Positions 1-8,055 of a stretch of 16,413 nt of DNA are shown piece by piece. Position 1 is the stretch's first letter. Each line of letters opens with the position of its first letter. Origin of the DNA: Vulcanimicrobiota bacterium (GTDB taxonomy: Bacteria; Vulcanimicrobiota; Vulcanimicrobiia; Vulcanimicrobiales; Vulcanimicrobiaceae); the NCBI GenBank assembly GCA_019245275.1, contig JAFARW010000170.1, positions 1-16,413 on the forward strand, given 5' to 3'. Below the pieces are notes generated by a model that had not been told where the DNA came from, did not search any database, and worked only from the letters and a program-made list of their open reading frames with translations. A program made the position numbers and the translations under genes.

Positions 1-182
1 TCTCGACGCTCGTGCGGGCTTTGATCTTCTGGATCGTGATGAAAGCGCAGGGCTTTCCACCCGGTCTCGGCACGCTTCATTTTCATCAGGCGGTTTGGCA
101 GGCGCTGCTCAATGCAATCTTTGTTGTGGCCGCGATGCTGATCTACCGTTATCGGGAGCGACTCCGACTTAAGGCCGCATGA
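1..182 (+). CDS. mreD: Rod shape-determining protein MreD, C-terminal fragment
   Basis: This is the 3' end of a gene whose start lies before the window. It reads in the frame beginning at base 3 and gives 59 residues before a TGA at 180-182. The fragment is hydrophobic: one membrane segment lies near its start (LVRALIFWIV), a second (ALLNAIFVVAAMLIY) lies near its end, and it finishes in a short basic tail (RYRERLRLK). MreD is a polytopic inner-membrane part of the Rod complex that guides side-wall peptidoglycan synthesis. The short stretch alone would not identify it. The call rests on the topology and on the ATGA overlap with mrdA, the usual mreC-mreD-mrdA order. Another small membrane protein is possible but less likely. 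Confidence 0.72.
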   Translation, partial: STLVRALIFWIVMKAQGFPPGLGTLHFHQAVWQALLNAIFVVAAMLIYRYRERLRLKAA

Positions 183-2014
183 GGGAGCAGCCCGTGCAAG
201 ACGCGCCGTGGCGCGCCGTTGCTTTTATCGCCGCCGTTATCATCATCGTCTTCACCTTGGTCGGGCGTCTGATCCAGGTGCAGATCGTGCAAGGCGATGA
301 GTTCCATCGATTGGCGGCACTCAATCAGATCCGATTGATTCCTGTTCCGGCGCCGCGGGGTATCATCTTCGATCGCAACCACCGCGTACTCGTTCGCAAT
401 CGGCCGTCATTCGTTGTTGGGCTAATTCCGTCGGAAGTAACCGACGGCAATCGTGAGCTCAGCGCAATTGCGGCATCACTGGGCGTTCCAGCGCTCGAGC
501 TATGGGCGCGCGTCCTCCACCACCGCGGCGTCAACTACCGCACATTCAGCGAAGTTCAAGCGTATGAGCCATACGGACCAGTGATCTTAGCCTCGGATCT
601 CTCCGTTGCACAAGCGGCACGAATCGCAGAGTTGCAAAACGATTTGCCGGGCGTCGACCTCGAAGCGCAAGCGGTGCGCGCCTATCCGATGCAAACATTC
701 GGCTCGCACATTTTCGGCTTCGTTGGACAGATCACCGAAAGCGAGTATCGCGACTTGCGCGCGCAAGGATACTCTCCGAATGATGTGATCGGCAAAGATG
801 GTATCGAAGCGCAGTACGACCGTTACCTGCGCGGCACGCCCGGCGGCGAGCAGATCGAAGTCGACGCCTCGGGACAGGTTTTCAAGCACCTCGCGCGCCG
901 GCCGTACGTTCCGGGCGACAGTCTCGTTCTCACGATCGATTGGCGACTACAGAAGATCGCCGAACATGCGCTTGCAAACCAAATTCGTTCGTGGGGCGGC
1001 CGCCGGCGGCTCGGTGGCGCGGTTGTCGTGGAGGACCCATGGAACGGCGGGATCTTGGCACTCGCGAGCTACCCGAACTTCGATCCGAACGATTTCGCGG
1101 TCTCGATTTCGCCGAAGAAGTTCAGCGAATACATTCGCGACCCGACGCGTCCCTTATACGATCGCGCGATCGGCGCGGCGACCCCGACCGGCTCGACGTT
1201 CAAGATGGTAACAGGATCGGCCGCGCTTTCGGCAGGCGTCGTCCGTGTAAATGAGGCCGTCTATGACAGCGGCGCTTGGAACTGCGGCGGCGCACTTTTT
1301 CAGGACATCGCTGCGGGCGGTCTCGGCAGCACGACCTTCGTTCCTGCGCTCGCCGCCTCGAGCGATGGCTACTTCTATCAGATGTCATGGCGCTTGGGCA
1401 ACGCGCGGCTGCGAAAATATGCTCTTGCATATGGCCTCGATAAACTGACCGGCGTCGACCTGCCGGGCGAATACTCAGGAAACTGGCCAACCGATGCGTG
1501 GTCGCGCAAAGTGTTCGGGGTTCCGATGGAACCGAGCGACGTGTGCAGCCTTGGCATCGGGCAAGGCGCGATGCAAGCGACGCCGCTTCAAATGGCCGAC
1601 ATCGTCTCAACCGTCGTCAACGATGGGACTCTGTATCGGCCGCATATCGTCCAGGAGATCCGCGATGCCGGCGGCCATCTCGTGCGCGAAGTCGAGCCGT
1701 CGGTCAATAATCATGTGCCCGTCACACACGATGCGTTGAGCGCGGTTCGTGCCGGCATGTCGAAGGTGACGGATCCCGGCGGAACGGCGTATGGCCTAGC
1801 AATCGACGGTTTGCCGTTTGGAGGAAAGACCGGCACGGTTGAAACGGACAACGGCAACGGGCCGAATACGACCTGGTTTGTCGCGTACGCTCCGGTGCAA
1901 CATCCCCAGTTGGCGATGGCGGTCTTCGTCGAGCGCAGCGGTGGCTATGGAGCGCAGGTCGCCGCACCGATCGCACGCGAGATCATGGTCGAGTACTTCG
2001 GAAAGAAGGGCTAG
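179..2014 (+). CDS. mrdA: Penicillin-binding protein 2 (peptidoglycan D,D-transpeptidase MrdA)
   Basis: Class B PBP of 611 residues, normal length for PBP2. It cross-links peptidoglycan during cell elongation, working with RodA and the MreBCD scaffold at the inner membrane. One N-terminal membrane anchor (about residues 13-32) is followed by the dimerisation (pedestal) region starting near PAPRGIIFDRN (about 58-68). The transpeptidase domain has all three active-site motifs: STFK with nucleophile Ser339 and Lys342, SSD at 394-396 (the SxD form usual in PBP2 proteins) and KTG at 550-552. The ATG at 179 overlaps the mreD stop (ATGA), which supports this start and translational coupling. No rodA follows; the next gene is convergent and its stop codon shares a CTAG with this stop. 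No defect is visible. Confidence 0.95.
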   Translation: MREQPVQDAPWRAVAFIAAVIIIVFTLVGRLIQVQIVQGDEFHRLAALNQIRLIPVPAPRGIIFDRNHRVLVRNRPSFVVGLIPSEVTDGNRELSAIAASLGVPALELWARVLHHRGVNYRTFSEVQAYEPYGPVILASDLSVAQAARIAELQNDLPGVDLEAQAVRAYPMQTFGSHIFGFVGQITESEYRDLRAQGYSPNDVIGKDGIEAQYDRYLRGTPGGEQIEVDASGQVFKHLARRPYVPGDSLVLTIDWRLQKIAEHALANQIRSWGGRRRLGGAVVVEDPWNGGILALASYPNFDPNDFAVSISPKKFSEYIRDPTRPLYDRAIGAATPTGSTFKMVTGSAALSAGVVRVNEAVYDSGAWNCGGALFQDIAAGGLGSTTFVPALAASSDGYFYQMSWRLGNARLRKYALAYGLDKLTGVDLPGEYSGNWPTDAWSRKVFGVPMEPSDVCSLGIGQGAMQATPLQMADIVSTVVNDGTLYRPHIVQEIRDAGGHLVREVEPSVNNHVPVTHDALSAVRAGMSKVTDPGGTAYGLAIDGLPFGGKTGTVETDNGNGPNTTWFVAYAPVQHPQLAMAVFVERSGGYGAQVAAPIAREIMVEYFGKKG

Positions 2015-2409
2015 TGTATTAACGCGAGCAGTTCGAGCAGCGCCTTCGAACGCGGCTCTTCAGCTGACGCCGCATAGTCCTGAACGTCCTGAATGTGTCC
2101 GGATCGCGCGAGCGCATGCGCGGCGGCGAGGGAGACGGTCGCTGACGGATCGGCCAGGGCGCTGATGAGCAGCCGGTGCGATCGTTCGTCATCGAGTTCG
2201 CCTGCCGCAAAGACCAAATCGCAACGCGCAGGTTCGTTGAGCATGCCGAGGTCTTCACCAGCATCCTTGATCCAATCGGCGCTGACCTCGCCCGGCGTCG
2301 TAAGCACTCCGCCGCAGGCGGGCTGCGGCGGTCGTCGGCGGACTAGTAATAAGATGTAGGCGGACGCGAGGACGGCGATCAACAGAACAAGCGCCGCCAA
2401 TTCGTACAT
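2011..2409 (-). CDS. Small membrane-anchored HEAT-repeat-like protein
   Basis: A 132-residue protein of unknown role. An N-terminal hydrophobic segment (about residues 5-22) followed by RRR suggests a single membrane anchor with the rest in the cytoplasm. After a linker, residues about 52-130 form an alpha-helical region with HEAT/Armadillo-type pattern (LISALADPSATVSLAAAHAL, then SKALLELLALI); such repeats usually mediate protein contacts. It starts 8 bases after the stop of the large repeat protein on the same strand, so the two are probably one transcript and may act together; that is inference. Its TAG (2011-2013) and the mrdA TAG (2012-2014) lie in the same CTAG, leaving no room for a terminator between the convergent genes. 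The HEAT assignment is by eye. Confidence 0.72.
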   Translation of the reverse strand: MYELAALVLLIAVLASAYILLLVRRRPPQPACGGVLTTPGEVSADWIKDAGEDLGMLNEPARCDLVFAAGELDDERSHRLLISALADPSATVSLAAAHALARSGHIQDVQDYAASAEEPRSKALLELLALIH

Positions 2410-2417
2410 GCTTCGCG

Positions 2418-5400
2418 TTACACGGCAGCGGTGAGGCCGCCGATTGCATCCTCAAGCGCCGCATCAAGGGCCCGAACTTCATGCGTCAGTGCCTCGCAAA
2501 ACGCTTCAGGCGGCAGGCTTTCAAGCTTCTCCAGTTGCTCGAGCAGTTCCGACCGATACGCGCCGAGCGGCGTCGCGCCATCCGGCATGATGAACGCAAG
2601 CAGATGCCACGCCGGCGCGGTGCCGAGCTGAGCGCTCTGCACTCGCGCGCTCAATTGCTCGGCCTCGTTCGTGTCGATCTTGCCAGGTAGGACAATTTCG
2701 CCGTCGGTGCTTCCGGGTGCGGCCGATGCGCCGGCGTGCAATTGCTTGACGAGCTCGAGCAAAGAACGACGCATCGGCGTCGTCTCGATATCCCTCGCTG
2801 CAGGAGCATATTGTGGAAGCCGCAGCTTGATAAAGAGCCGATCGAGCGCGTCGCGCAACTGCAGGCGCTCGTCTTCAAGCGCCTTGCGTAGCGATTCACT
2901 TCCGGAAATCGTCGTCGGAAAGAATGCACGGATTGCAAATAGGTGCGAGACGAGCGTGCCGAAGTGTGCTTCTTTGAGGAAACGCAGCGTCTTCTCGAAG
3001 CGCTCCGCGCGAAAGACGCATGCGCTTGCGACTTGACCATGCACATGCATTTCATCAGGCGATGCGCTGCCGTTGGGCCGCAGCGAGTCATGTGGCTCCG
3101 TAAGCCAGTAGGTTTCTTGGGCCACCGGCGTTGCCGGCGGCAACTGTACGAAGCCATCGCCCGCGTCCGGTAATGCGCGCGTCCCGGTGTTTGCCGCAGG
3201 CCCGACGATGCCGTTCAAACCAAACGGCAAACCCGGAATGTTGTTCGCAAAGACGGCCGTCGCGCGAACCTTTAACTCACCGGAAGAGAACTCGTCGTGA
3301 CGCTCGTTGTCGTAGCGAACGTGGGCGATGCGCACGATCGACTCGCCGGCCGGCAGCCCGTTGTGAACGACCTCGCGCCAAGTGATCCTCGCCTCAACAC
3401 CCGGCTCGGCTTCGTTGAGAACGATACCGTCGTCGCTCACGAGCGGCGGCGCACTGCCGATGTCTCGAACGGGAACGCCGTTAACCGCGGTGCTGTTCGG
3501 AACGTAGATCAGCGCGTCGGACGGCTCGACGTTGATTTGGACGCGTCGCGCCGTGCCATCACCGCCGTTGTGAACGTGCAGAATGTATTGGACCGTTTCG
3601 CCGACGTCGCCTAAATCTGCCGGCTCTGAACGCAACACGCCGACACTGAAGTCGGGCTCGGATGCCGTGGCAATCTCCAACCCGTGCAACTGAACCGGCA
3701 AGACGCTCGCAGCGGTCAAGACCGCATCGACGCTCACGCGATCGTCACGCGTGAATGTCCGCAGTAGCCGCAGACTCAAGCGCGCTTCCGCCGATCGTCC
3801 CGCCGCGATCTCACCAAACGAGAGACAGTTCTTCTTACGCGTTGCACCGTCCACGTTGTCGAGCCGCAGTTCCGGCGACATCACTAAGCGCAAGCGCACG
3901 TCGTGCGCAGTATCGGTGCCTTCGTTGACGATTCGCACGTATGCATCCGCCACCTGATTTGGCCTCAAGGTCTCATCCATCGCAAGCCCGATCGTCGAAT
4001 GCTCGTTGCTGAAACGCGGATGCGAATCAACAGAGAAGTTCGCCGCGCCGAGGGGCGTCTCGCCCAGTTCAAGCGTGTGCAACGTTGCCGAAAGCGCAAC
4101 CGGCACGCCGTCCGCGTATGGCGTTCGAACGCGCGCCCGAACGGTTACCTGGCGGCTGGAATACGGTTCGACTCGGTCGATCTCGGCGGTGTTGTTCTCG
4201 AGTGTGACGTTGCCGTTTCGCTCGAATAGCTCGAGCGCTTCGAGTGCAGGATCGAGATGCAGCTCCAAAAGACAATCGGTCGCCGCCGCAGGACCATCGT
4301 TTTGCAGCGCGATCGCGGCTTCAATCTCCCCTCCGGGCTTTACGCTCGGTGAGCCGATTCGTTCGATCCGCGTACGCCGCGAGTCGAAATATGGCTGTGA
4401 GTTGACGGTCAGGGAGCGCTCGAAGGTCCGTTCGCCACCGTCCCACGTCAGCTGTACCGCAATGGGCAGCGTTTTCGCGTTCTGCTGCGGCGAGACGACG
4501 GTAGCTTCGGCCGTAAAATCGACTGCAACTCCCGCGTCAATGGCGCCGAGCTCGTACGATCCGAGCTCCTTGCGGCGATCGCGCACCGGGCGGCCATCGA
4601 GCCGGCCGGAACCGCGCACAAGGAGAAGTCCGTCGGGTAAGCTCATGGCGACTTTCGTTGAGTGGGTTGCGGTAGTGCCGCAGTTGACCGCATGCAGCCG
4701 CACGCTGATGCGCTGACCCGGCTCAACTTCCGCCACCGGTTCAATCGCAAAATGCGTTTGTTCGTCGTCAAAGCGCGGCGCCGAAAGGACTTCCAACGAT
4801 GCCGGCGCGACGTCGAAGCCCGATGTCTCTTGCGATGCCACCGAAGCACGCGCAACGATCCGCGTACCGTTCGGCAAGTGCTCGTCGATCCGAACGCGAT
4901 ACGTCAACGTGGCGGTTGCACTCGCTTGCAAGATCGGCGCGACGATTGGCGCGTACACGCGATTGAACGGCACGCGCAATTCGGGCTCGAGTTCACGACC
5001 GTTGAGCCGCGCCGAATTCGCGACATACGTCGTCTGGGGTGGAATCGGCGCAACGATGACGACATCGCGCGCGCTTGAATCACCTGCGTTGTGCAAGCGC
5101 ACCGTGACGAGCGCTTCGCTGCCCGGGCGCGGTTCGTTGCGCGCTTCAATTGTTATATTCGTCAGTGGGTTATCGAGAACCGGACGTGACCGTACGAGCA
5201 GGCGCACGATGTTCGATCCGACCGGCGTAATCTCGAGTGCAGCCACGGCGGCTTGCAAATCGATCGCAGTTCCGTTTTCGATTGCACCGGCAACGACGTA
5301 GGAGAGATCGACGCGTCGTTCTTCACCCGGCGCCACGTCGCCGACGTGCGCACCGTCACGTGAAAGCAGCGGACAATTGCCTTGTTCTTCGGTCAGCTGC

Positions 5401-5624
5401 GCGTCATCAACGCGCGCGCTGCCGACCAAGTACACTAATCCATCGGGAGCATTCATGCGCACGCGAACGCCGCTCGCGAGCGCGCCGCCTTGATTGCGGA
5501 ATGTGAAGGTTGCGCGAACGGTCATTCCAGGTTCGAGTTCGCGTTCGGGAGAAACGACGAGCGTTCGAAGGCCTTCGGGAAGAGTCGGTGCTCCCGGCGT
5601 GAAAATTTCCGTTAGCGTTCGCAT
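2418..5624 (-). CDS. Large DUF11-like repeat protein with helical C-terminal domain
   Basis: 1068 residues. Residues about 22-790 hold six tandem beta-sandwich units of 120-135 residues, each beginning with a turn such as EPG (31-33), RPG (166-168), EPG (301-303), KPGG (429-432), RPN (554-556) or DVGE (673-676). Each continues with a strand pattern V..HNxGxxxAxxV and often a 'YVPNS/YLVGS' element before a 'xxNGxPV' loop. This is the DUF11 / conserved-repeat (TIGR01451-like) pattern known from large surface proteins. Residues 790-865 are Pro/Gly-rich linker and 870-1068 are mainly helical (ERFEKTLRFLKEAHFG; SLRKALEDERLQLRDALDRL) and match nothing I recognise. There is no signal peptide, membrane segment or sorting motif. 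The start at 5624 is chosen for its GAGG nine bases upstream; the open frame runs 71 codons further but would cover the divergent aminotransferase start. Function unknown. Confidence 0.85.
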   Translation of the reverse strand: MRTLTEIFTPGAPTLPEGLRTLVVSPERELEPGMTVRATFTFRNQGGALASGVRVRMNAPDGLVYLVGSARVDDAQLTEEQGNCPLLSRDGAHVGDVAPGEERRVDLSYVVAGAIENGTAIDLQAAVAALEITPVGSNIVRLLVRSRPVLDNPLTNITIEARNEPRPGSEALVTVRLHNAGDSSARDVVIVAPIPPQTTYVANSARLNGRELEPELRVPFNRVYAPIVAPILQASATATLTYRVRIDEHLPNGTRIVARASVASQETSGFDVAPASLEVLSAPRFDDEQTHFAIEPVAEVEPGQRISVRLHAVNCGTTATHSTKVAMSLPDGLLLVRGSGRLDGRPVRDRRKELGSYELGAIDAGVAVDFTAEATVVSPQQNAKTLPIAVQLTWDGGERTFERSLTVNSQPYFDSRRTRIERIGSPSVKPGGEIEAAIALQNDGPAAATDCLLELHLDPALEALELFERNGNVTLENNTAEIDRVEPYSSRQVTVRARVRTPYADGVPVALSATLHTLELGETPLGAANFSVDSHPRFSNEHSTIGLAMDETLRPNQVADAYVRIVNEGTDTAHDVRLRLVMSPELRLDNVDGATRKKNCLSFGEIAAGRSAEARLSLRLLRTFTRDDRVSVDAVLTAASVLPVQLHGLEIATASEPDFSVGVLRSEPADLGDVGETVQYILHVHNGGDGTARRVQINVEPSDALIYVPNSTAVNGVPVRDIGSAPPLVSDDGIVLNEAEPGVEARITWREVVHNGLPAGESIVRIAHVRYDNERHDEFSSGELKVRATAVFANNIPGLPFGLNGIVGPAANTGTRALPDAGDGFVQLPPATPVAQETYWLTEPHDSLRPNGSASPDEMHVHGQVASACVFRAERFEKTLRFLKEAHFGTLVSHLFAIRAFFPTTISGSESLRKALEDERLQLRDALDRLFIKLRLPQYAPAARDIETTPMRRSLLELVKQLHAGASAAPGSTDGEIVLPGKIDTNEAEQLSARVQSAQLGTAPAWHLLAFIMPDGATPLGAYRSELLEQLEKLESLPPEAFCEALTHEVRALDAALEDAIGGLTAAV

Positions 5625-5709
5625 GAGTGGGTCCTCAAAATTCGCCGGAGAGAGTGCCCTACCTTGACGCCCGGCGGCCTCTTTTAACGAGAAATATAAA
5701 GGAAAGATT

Positions 5710-6906
5710 ATGGCAGCTATTGCCCCGTCCGCGGATCGGATTTGCGAAGCCGTCTCACGCCTCGGCAGCGAAACCGCATTTGAAGTCCTCGCACGCGCTC
5801 GCGCGCTGGAAGCGCAGGGCCGCACGATCGTCCACATGGAAATCGGCGAGCCGGACTTCGATACGCCGGAACATATAAAGGAAGCCGGCGTCGCGGCGAT
5901 CCGCGAAAACTACTCGCACTACACGCCGTCGGCGGGGATTGCGGAGTTGCGCGATGTCATCGCGGAATACGCGGCGCGCTTTCGCAAGATGCCGGGCGTT
6001 TTCAAACGCGAAAACATCGTGGTCGGTCCGGGCGCAAAGCCGCTGATTTGGAACACGCTCTGCGCAGTCTTAGATCCGGGCGATCAGCTGATTTATGCCG
6101 ATCCCGCATATCCGGCGTATGCTTCCTGCGCAACGTACTTGCAAGCGGAGGTCACGCCGATTCCGTTGATCGAGAGCAAAAACTTCCGCCTCGACCTCGA
6201 TGAACTCGAGAGCAAAGTTTCCGATCGCACCAAAGTACTCGTGATCAATACGCCGCACAATCCGACGGGTGGCGTTCTGTTGCGTTCAGATCTCGAGCGA
6301 ATCGCGGCACTTGCGAAGCGTCATGACTTTCTCATCCTTTCCGATGAGATCTACAGCCGCAACTTTTATCAAGGCGAGTTTCTCTCGATTTCGGAGTTGC
6401 CCGGCATGCTCGAGCGCACCGTGATCGTCGACGGCTTCTCAAAAGCGTACGCGATGACTGGATGGCGGTTAGGCTACGCGATCGTGCCTGAAAATCTCGC
6501 GCCGGTCGTCACGCTCTTCAACAACAACACATTTTCATGCGTCGCGACGTTCGTCCAAATGGCGGGCATCGCGGCACTCAAGGGGCCGGACGAGCCGGTG
6601 CGACGGATGAACGAGACGTTTCGCGAACGGCGCGACCGTTTGGTCAACGGGCTCAATCGAATTCCCGGAATCTCATGCAAGATGCCGGAGGGCGCATTCT
6701 ATGCGTTTCCAAACGTGAGCGAAGCAACGCGCGACGACAAGCGGCTCGCCCGATACATGCTCGAGGACGCCGGCGTCGCGTGCTTAGGCGGCTCCTCGTT
6801 CGGCAAAGCAGGAGAGGGCTATCTGCGCTTCAGCTACGCGACCTCAATCGAGCAGATCGACCTCGCGCTCGAGCGGATCGCCGAACATCTCCCCCGATTC
6901 AAGTGA
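5710..6906 (+). CDS. Pyridoxal-phosphate-dependent aminotransferase, class I/II (AspC-like)
   Basis: 398 residues, full length for fold-type I aminotransferases. The enzyme moves an amino group between an amino acid and a 2-oxo acid in the cytoplasm, using PLP. Visible motifs are GEPDFDTP near the N-terminus, NPTGG with Asn184, SDEIY with Asp212 (binds the pyridine nitrogen), SKAYAMTGWRLGY with the PLP lysine at Lys245, and the substrate-carboxylate arginine in LRFSY (Arg373). All catalytic residues are present. The ATG at 5710 follows AAAGGAAAG with good spacing. Substrate cannot be read from sequence: aspartate, alanine, aromatic or arginine/ornithine-type specificities are all possible in this subfamily. 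It is the first gene of a plus-strand cluster, and the VOC gene follows after 10 bases. Confidence 0.93.
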   Translation: MAAIAPSADRICEAVSRLGSETAFEVLARARALEAQGRTIVHMEIGEPDFDTPEHIKEAGVAAIRENYSHYTPSAGIAELRDVIAEYAARFRKMPGVFKRENIVVGPGAKPLIWNTLCAVLDPGDQLIYADPAYPAYASCATYLQAEVTPIPLIESKNFRLDLDELESKVSDRTKVLVINTPHNPTGGVLLRSDLERIAALAKRHDFLILSDEIYSRNFYQGEFLSISELPGMLERTVIVDGFSKAYAMTGWRLGYAIVPENLAPVVTLFNNNTFSCVATFVQMAGIAALKGPDEPVRRMNETFRERRDRLVNGLNRIPGISCKMPEGAFYAFPNVSEATRDDKRLARYMLEDAGVACLGGSSFGKAGEGYLRFSYATSIEQIDLALERIAEHLPRFK

Positions 6907-6916
6907 GGAAGAATAC

Positions 6917-7276
6917 GTGAAAGTTAGCGGGATTGACGCGACCTACTATACCGTCAAGGACCTCGATAAAGAGACGAAGTTCTATACCGGCCTTTTAGGC
7001 AGCGGCCCAACGTTCCACCAGCCTGACTTCGTTAGCGAGTGGACGTTCGGCGGCGGCGAAACCTTCGGATTGTATAAAACCGCATCTGAGAATGTGATGC
7101 CGGGCGGAACTGCCATGTTCGCAGTCGACGATGTTGCGCAAGCCGTCAAAGATGCGCAGGCGATGGGCACAAAGATGCACGACGAGGGCAACGTCACTGA
7201 TACGCCGGTCTGTCACATGGCATTCGGCGAAGACCCCGAAGGCAATCAGTTCATCTTACACAAGCGCAAACAGTAA
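6917..7276 (+). CDS. VOC-superfamily (glyoxalase/bleomycin-resistance fold) protein
   Basis: 119 residues, one VOC module pair. Pattern features are an N-terminal strand with YTVKDLDKETKFYTGLLG (residues about 11-28, the typical 'D.....FY...LG' opening), a central AMFAVDDVAQAVKDAQAMG (66-84) and the C-terminal signature FGEDPEGNQFILH (103-115). VOC proteins include glyoxalases, dioxygenases, antibiotic-binding proteins and isomerases; which one applies here cannot be told. His100 and the C-terminal region could hold metal ligands, but the ligand set is not clearly complete. The start is GTG at 6917 with AGGAAG (6906-6911) just upstream, overlapping the aminotransferase stop region. Probably cotranscribed with the aminotransferase. 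Confidence 0.88.
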   Translation: MKVSGIDATYYTVKDLDKETKFYTGLLGSGPTFHQPDFVSEWTFGGGETFGLYKTASENVMPGGTAMFAVDDVAQAVKDAQAMGTKMHDEGNVTDTPVCHMAFGEDPEGNQFILHKRKQ

Positions 7277-7280
7277 CCGT

Positions 7281-7553
7281 ATGATTGGGTACGATCCGCC
7301 GAAGCCAAGTTTCTTCAAGGCTTGGTTCGTCGTTTGCGTATTCGCCGCACCCGTTGTTTGGTCGGCGTGGGCCCTCACGAAATTCCCACACATTCCTTTG
7401 ATCGTGCTCGCAATAGCCGCCAGTATCATCGGCGCTTATGCCGTCTACAACCAAATGACGAACGATTGGAGGGCGAGCGATACTCTCGCTGAGCGGAACT
7501 ACGATTATTACACCGGCAGCCACATGCAAAAGGGATTGAAAGATCGCGAGTAA
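7281..7553 (+). CDS. Small two-TM membrane protein, unknown function
   Basis: 90 residues, no family recognised. Two hydrophobic segments are clear, about residues 14-33 (ending ...PVVWSAWALT) and 38-57 (PLIVLAIAASIIGAYAVYN), joined by a very short KFPH turn, so it should form a membrane hairpin. The polar C-terminal tail (58-90) contains RNYDYYTGSHMQKG. The ATG at 7281 lies 4 bases after the VOC stop; the ribosome-binding site is weak, so coupling to the upstream gene is likely. The open frame extends upstream inside the VOC gene, but that part is a shadow. The same transcript runs on into the GNAT gene, whose likely N-terminal coding overlaps this gene's last codons. Confidence 0.75.
   Translation: MIGYDPPKPSFFKAWFVVCVFAAPVVWSAWALTKFPHIPLIVLAIAASIIGAYAVYNQMTNDWRASDTLAERNYDYYTGSHMQKGLKDRE
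7528..7534 (+). promoter_or_regulatory. Candidate ribosome binding site for an extended GNAT reading frame
   Basis: AAAAGGG lies inside the end of the small membrane-protein gene, with 8 bases between it and an ATC at 7543. That ATC is the only plausible, though rare, initiation codon upstream of ATG 7603 in the GNAT frame. The spacing is ideal for a Shine-Dalgarno site. It may be chance in a purine-rich stretch; the argument is the missing GNAT N-terminal strand. Confidence 0.35.
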
Positions 7554-7602
7554 GGGAGTCCGCGAAGCAGCAGTCAGACCCGCGACCAAGGCCGATGTCG
7601 CG

Positions 7603-8055
7603 ATGATCCTCTCGTGGTTCGATCTACCGCATGCCGCACCGTTTCTTCGGAAGCCTTCAGGGCAGCAAGTGCAAAACGCGCTCGATCATCCACATAAAGC
7701 GCTGTTCGTCGTGGAAGATCAAGATGGGCCGGTCGCTCACTTCTCGTTGCTGGATGTCAATGGTTCGCGAATTGTGAATCTAGGTATCGTCTTAGTTGCG
7801 CAGCCGCGTCGCGGCTACGGACGGACGTCAGTCGAGTGGGCGCAGCAGTTTGCATTCGAGGATAGCGACGCGCACCGCCTCTGGGTGGAGGTTACCGCGG
7901 ACAACTTCGCGGCTAGAGCGCTCTATGAGTCGTGTGGCTTCATCCATGAAGGAACTTGGCGCGATGGGTTTCCTGCAAACGACGGTACGTTCAAAGATCT
8001 GGCAGCTTACGGCATGCTCGCGCGCGAGTTTCGGCCGCCGCCGGGACTATACTAG
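7603..8055 (+). CDS. GNAT-family N-acetyltransferase
   Basis: 150 residues from the first ATG. It should transfer an acetyl group from acetyl-CoA to an amine, substrate unknown; the layout resembles RimJ/RimL-type enzymes. The acetyl-CoA pyrophosphate loop is RRGYGRTSVEWA (about 69-80), and the second half has VTADNFAARALYESCGF (97-113), with the usual Asn (101), Tyr (108) and GF. The usual first strand of the family ('RPAT..D') is missing from this start. It is encoded directly upstream in the same frame (VRPATKADVA, 7573-7602) without any ATG, GTG or TTG, so the true protein is probably about 20 residues longer and may start at ATC 7543. The 3' end overlaps the convergent trpS by 9 bases. 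Confidence 0.87.
   Translation: MILSWFDLPHAAPFLRKPSGQQVQNALDHPHKALFVVEDQDGPVAHFSLLDVNGSRIVNLGIVLVAQPRRGYGRTSVEWAQQFAFEDSDAHRLWVEVTADNFAARALYESCGFIHEGTWRDGFPANDGTFKDLAAYGMLAREFRPPPGLY

Noticed and set aside
5664..5700. Promoter for the aminotransferase (TTGACG 5664-5669, TATAAA 5695-5700)
   Set aside because: The spacer is 25 bases and no acceptable -10 lies 16-18 bases from TTGACG, so I cannot support it as a sigma-70 promoter.
5625..5837. 71-codon upstream extension of the DUF11-like protein, with a short hydrophobic stretch that might be read as a signal
   Set aside because: It lies antisense to the start of the aminotransferase, the hydrophobic part is short and followed by charged residues, and the ATG at 5624 has its own GAGG.
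7131..7280. Upstream open frame joined to the small membrane protein
   Set aside because: It is an alternate frame of the VOC gene; only the part from ATG 7281 has membrane-protein character.
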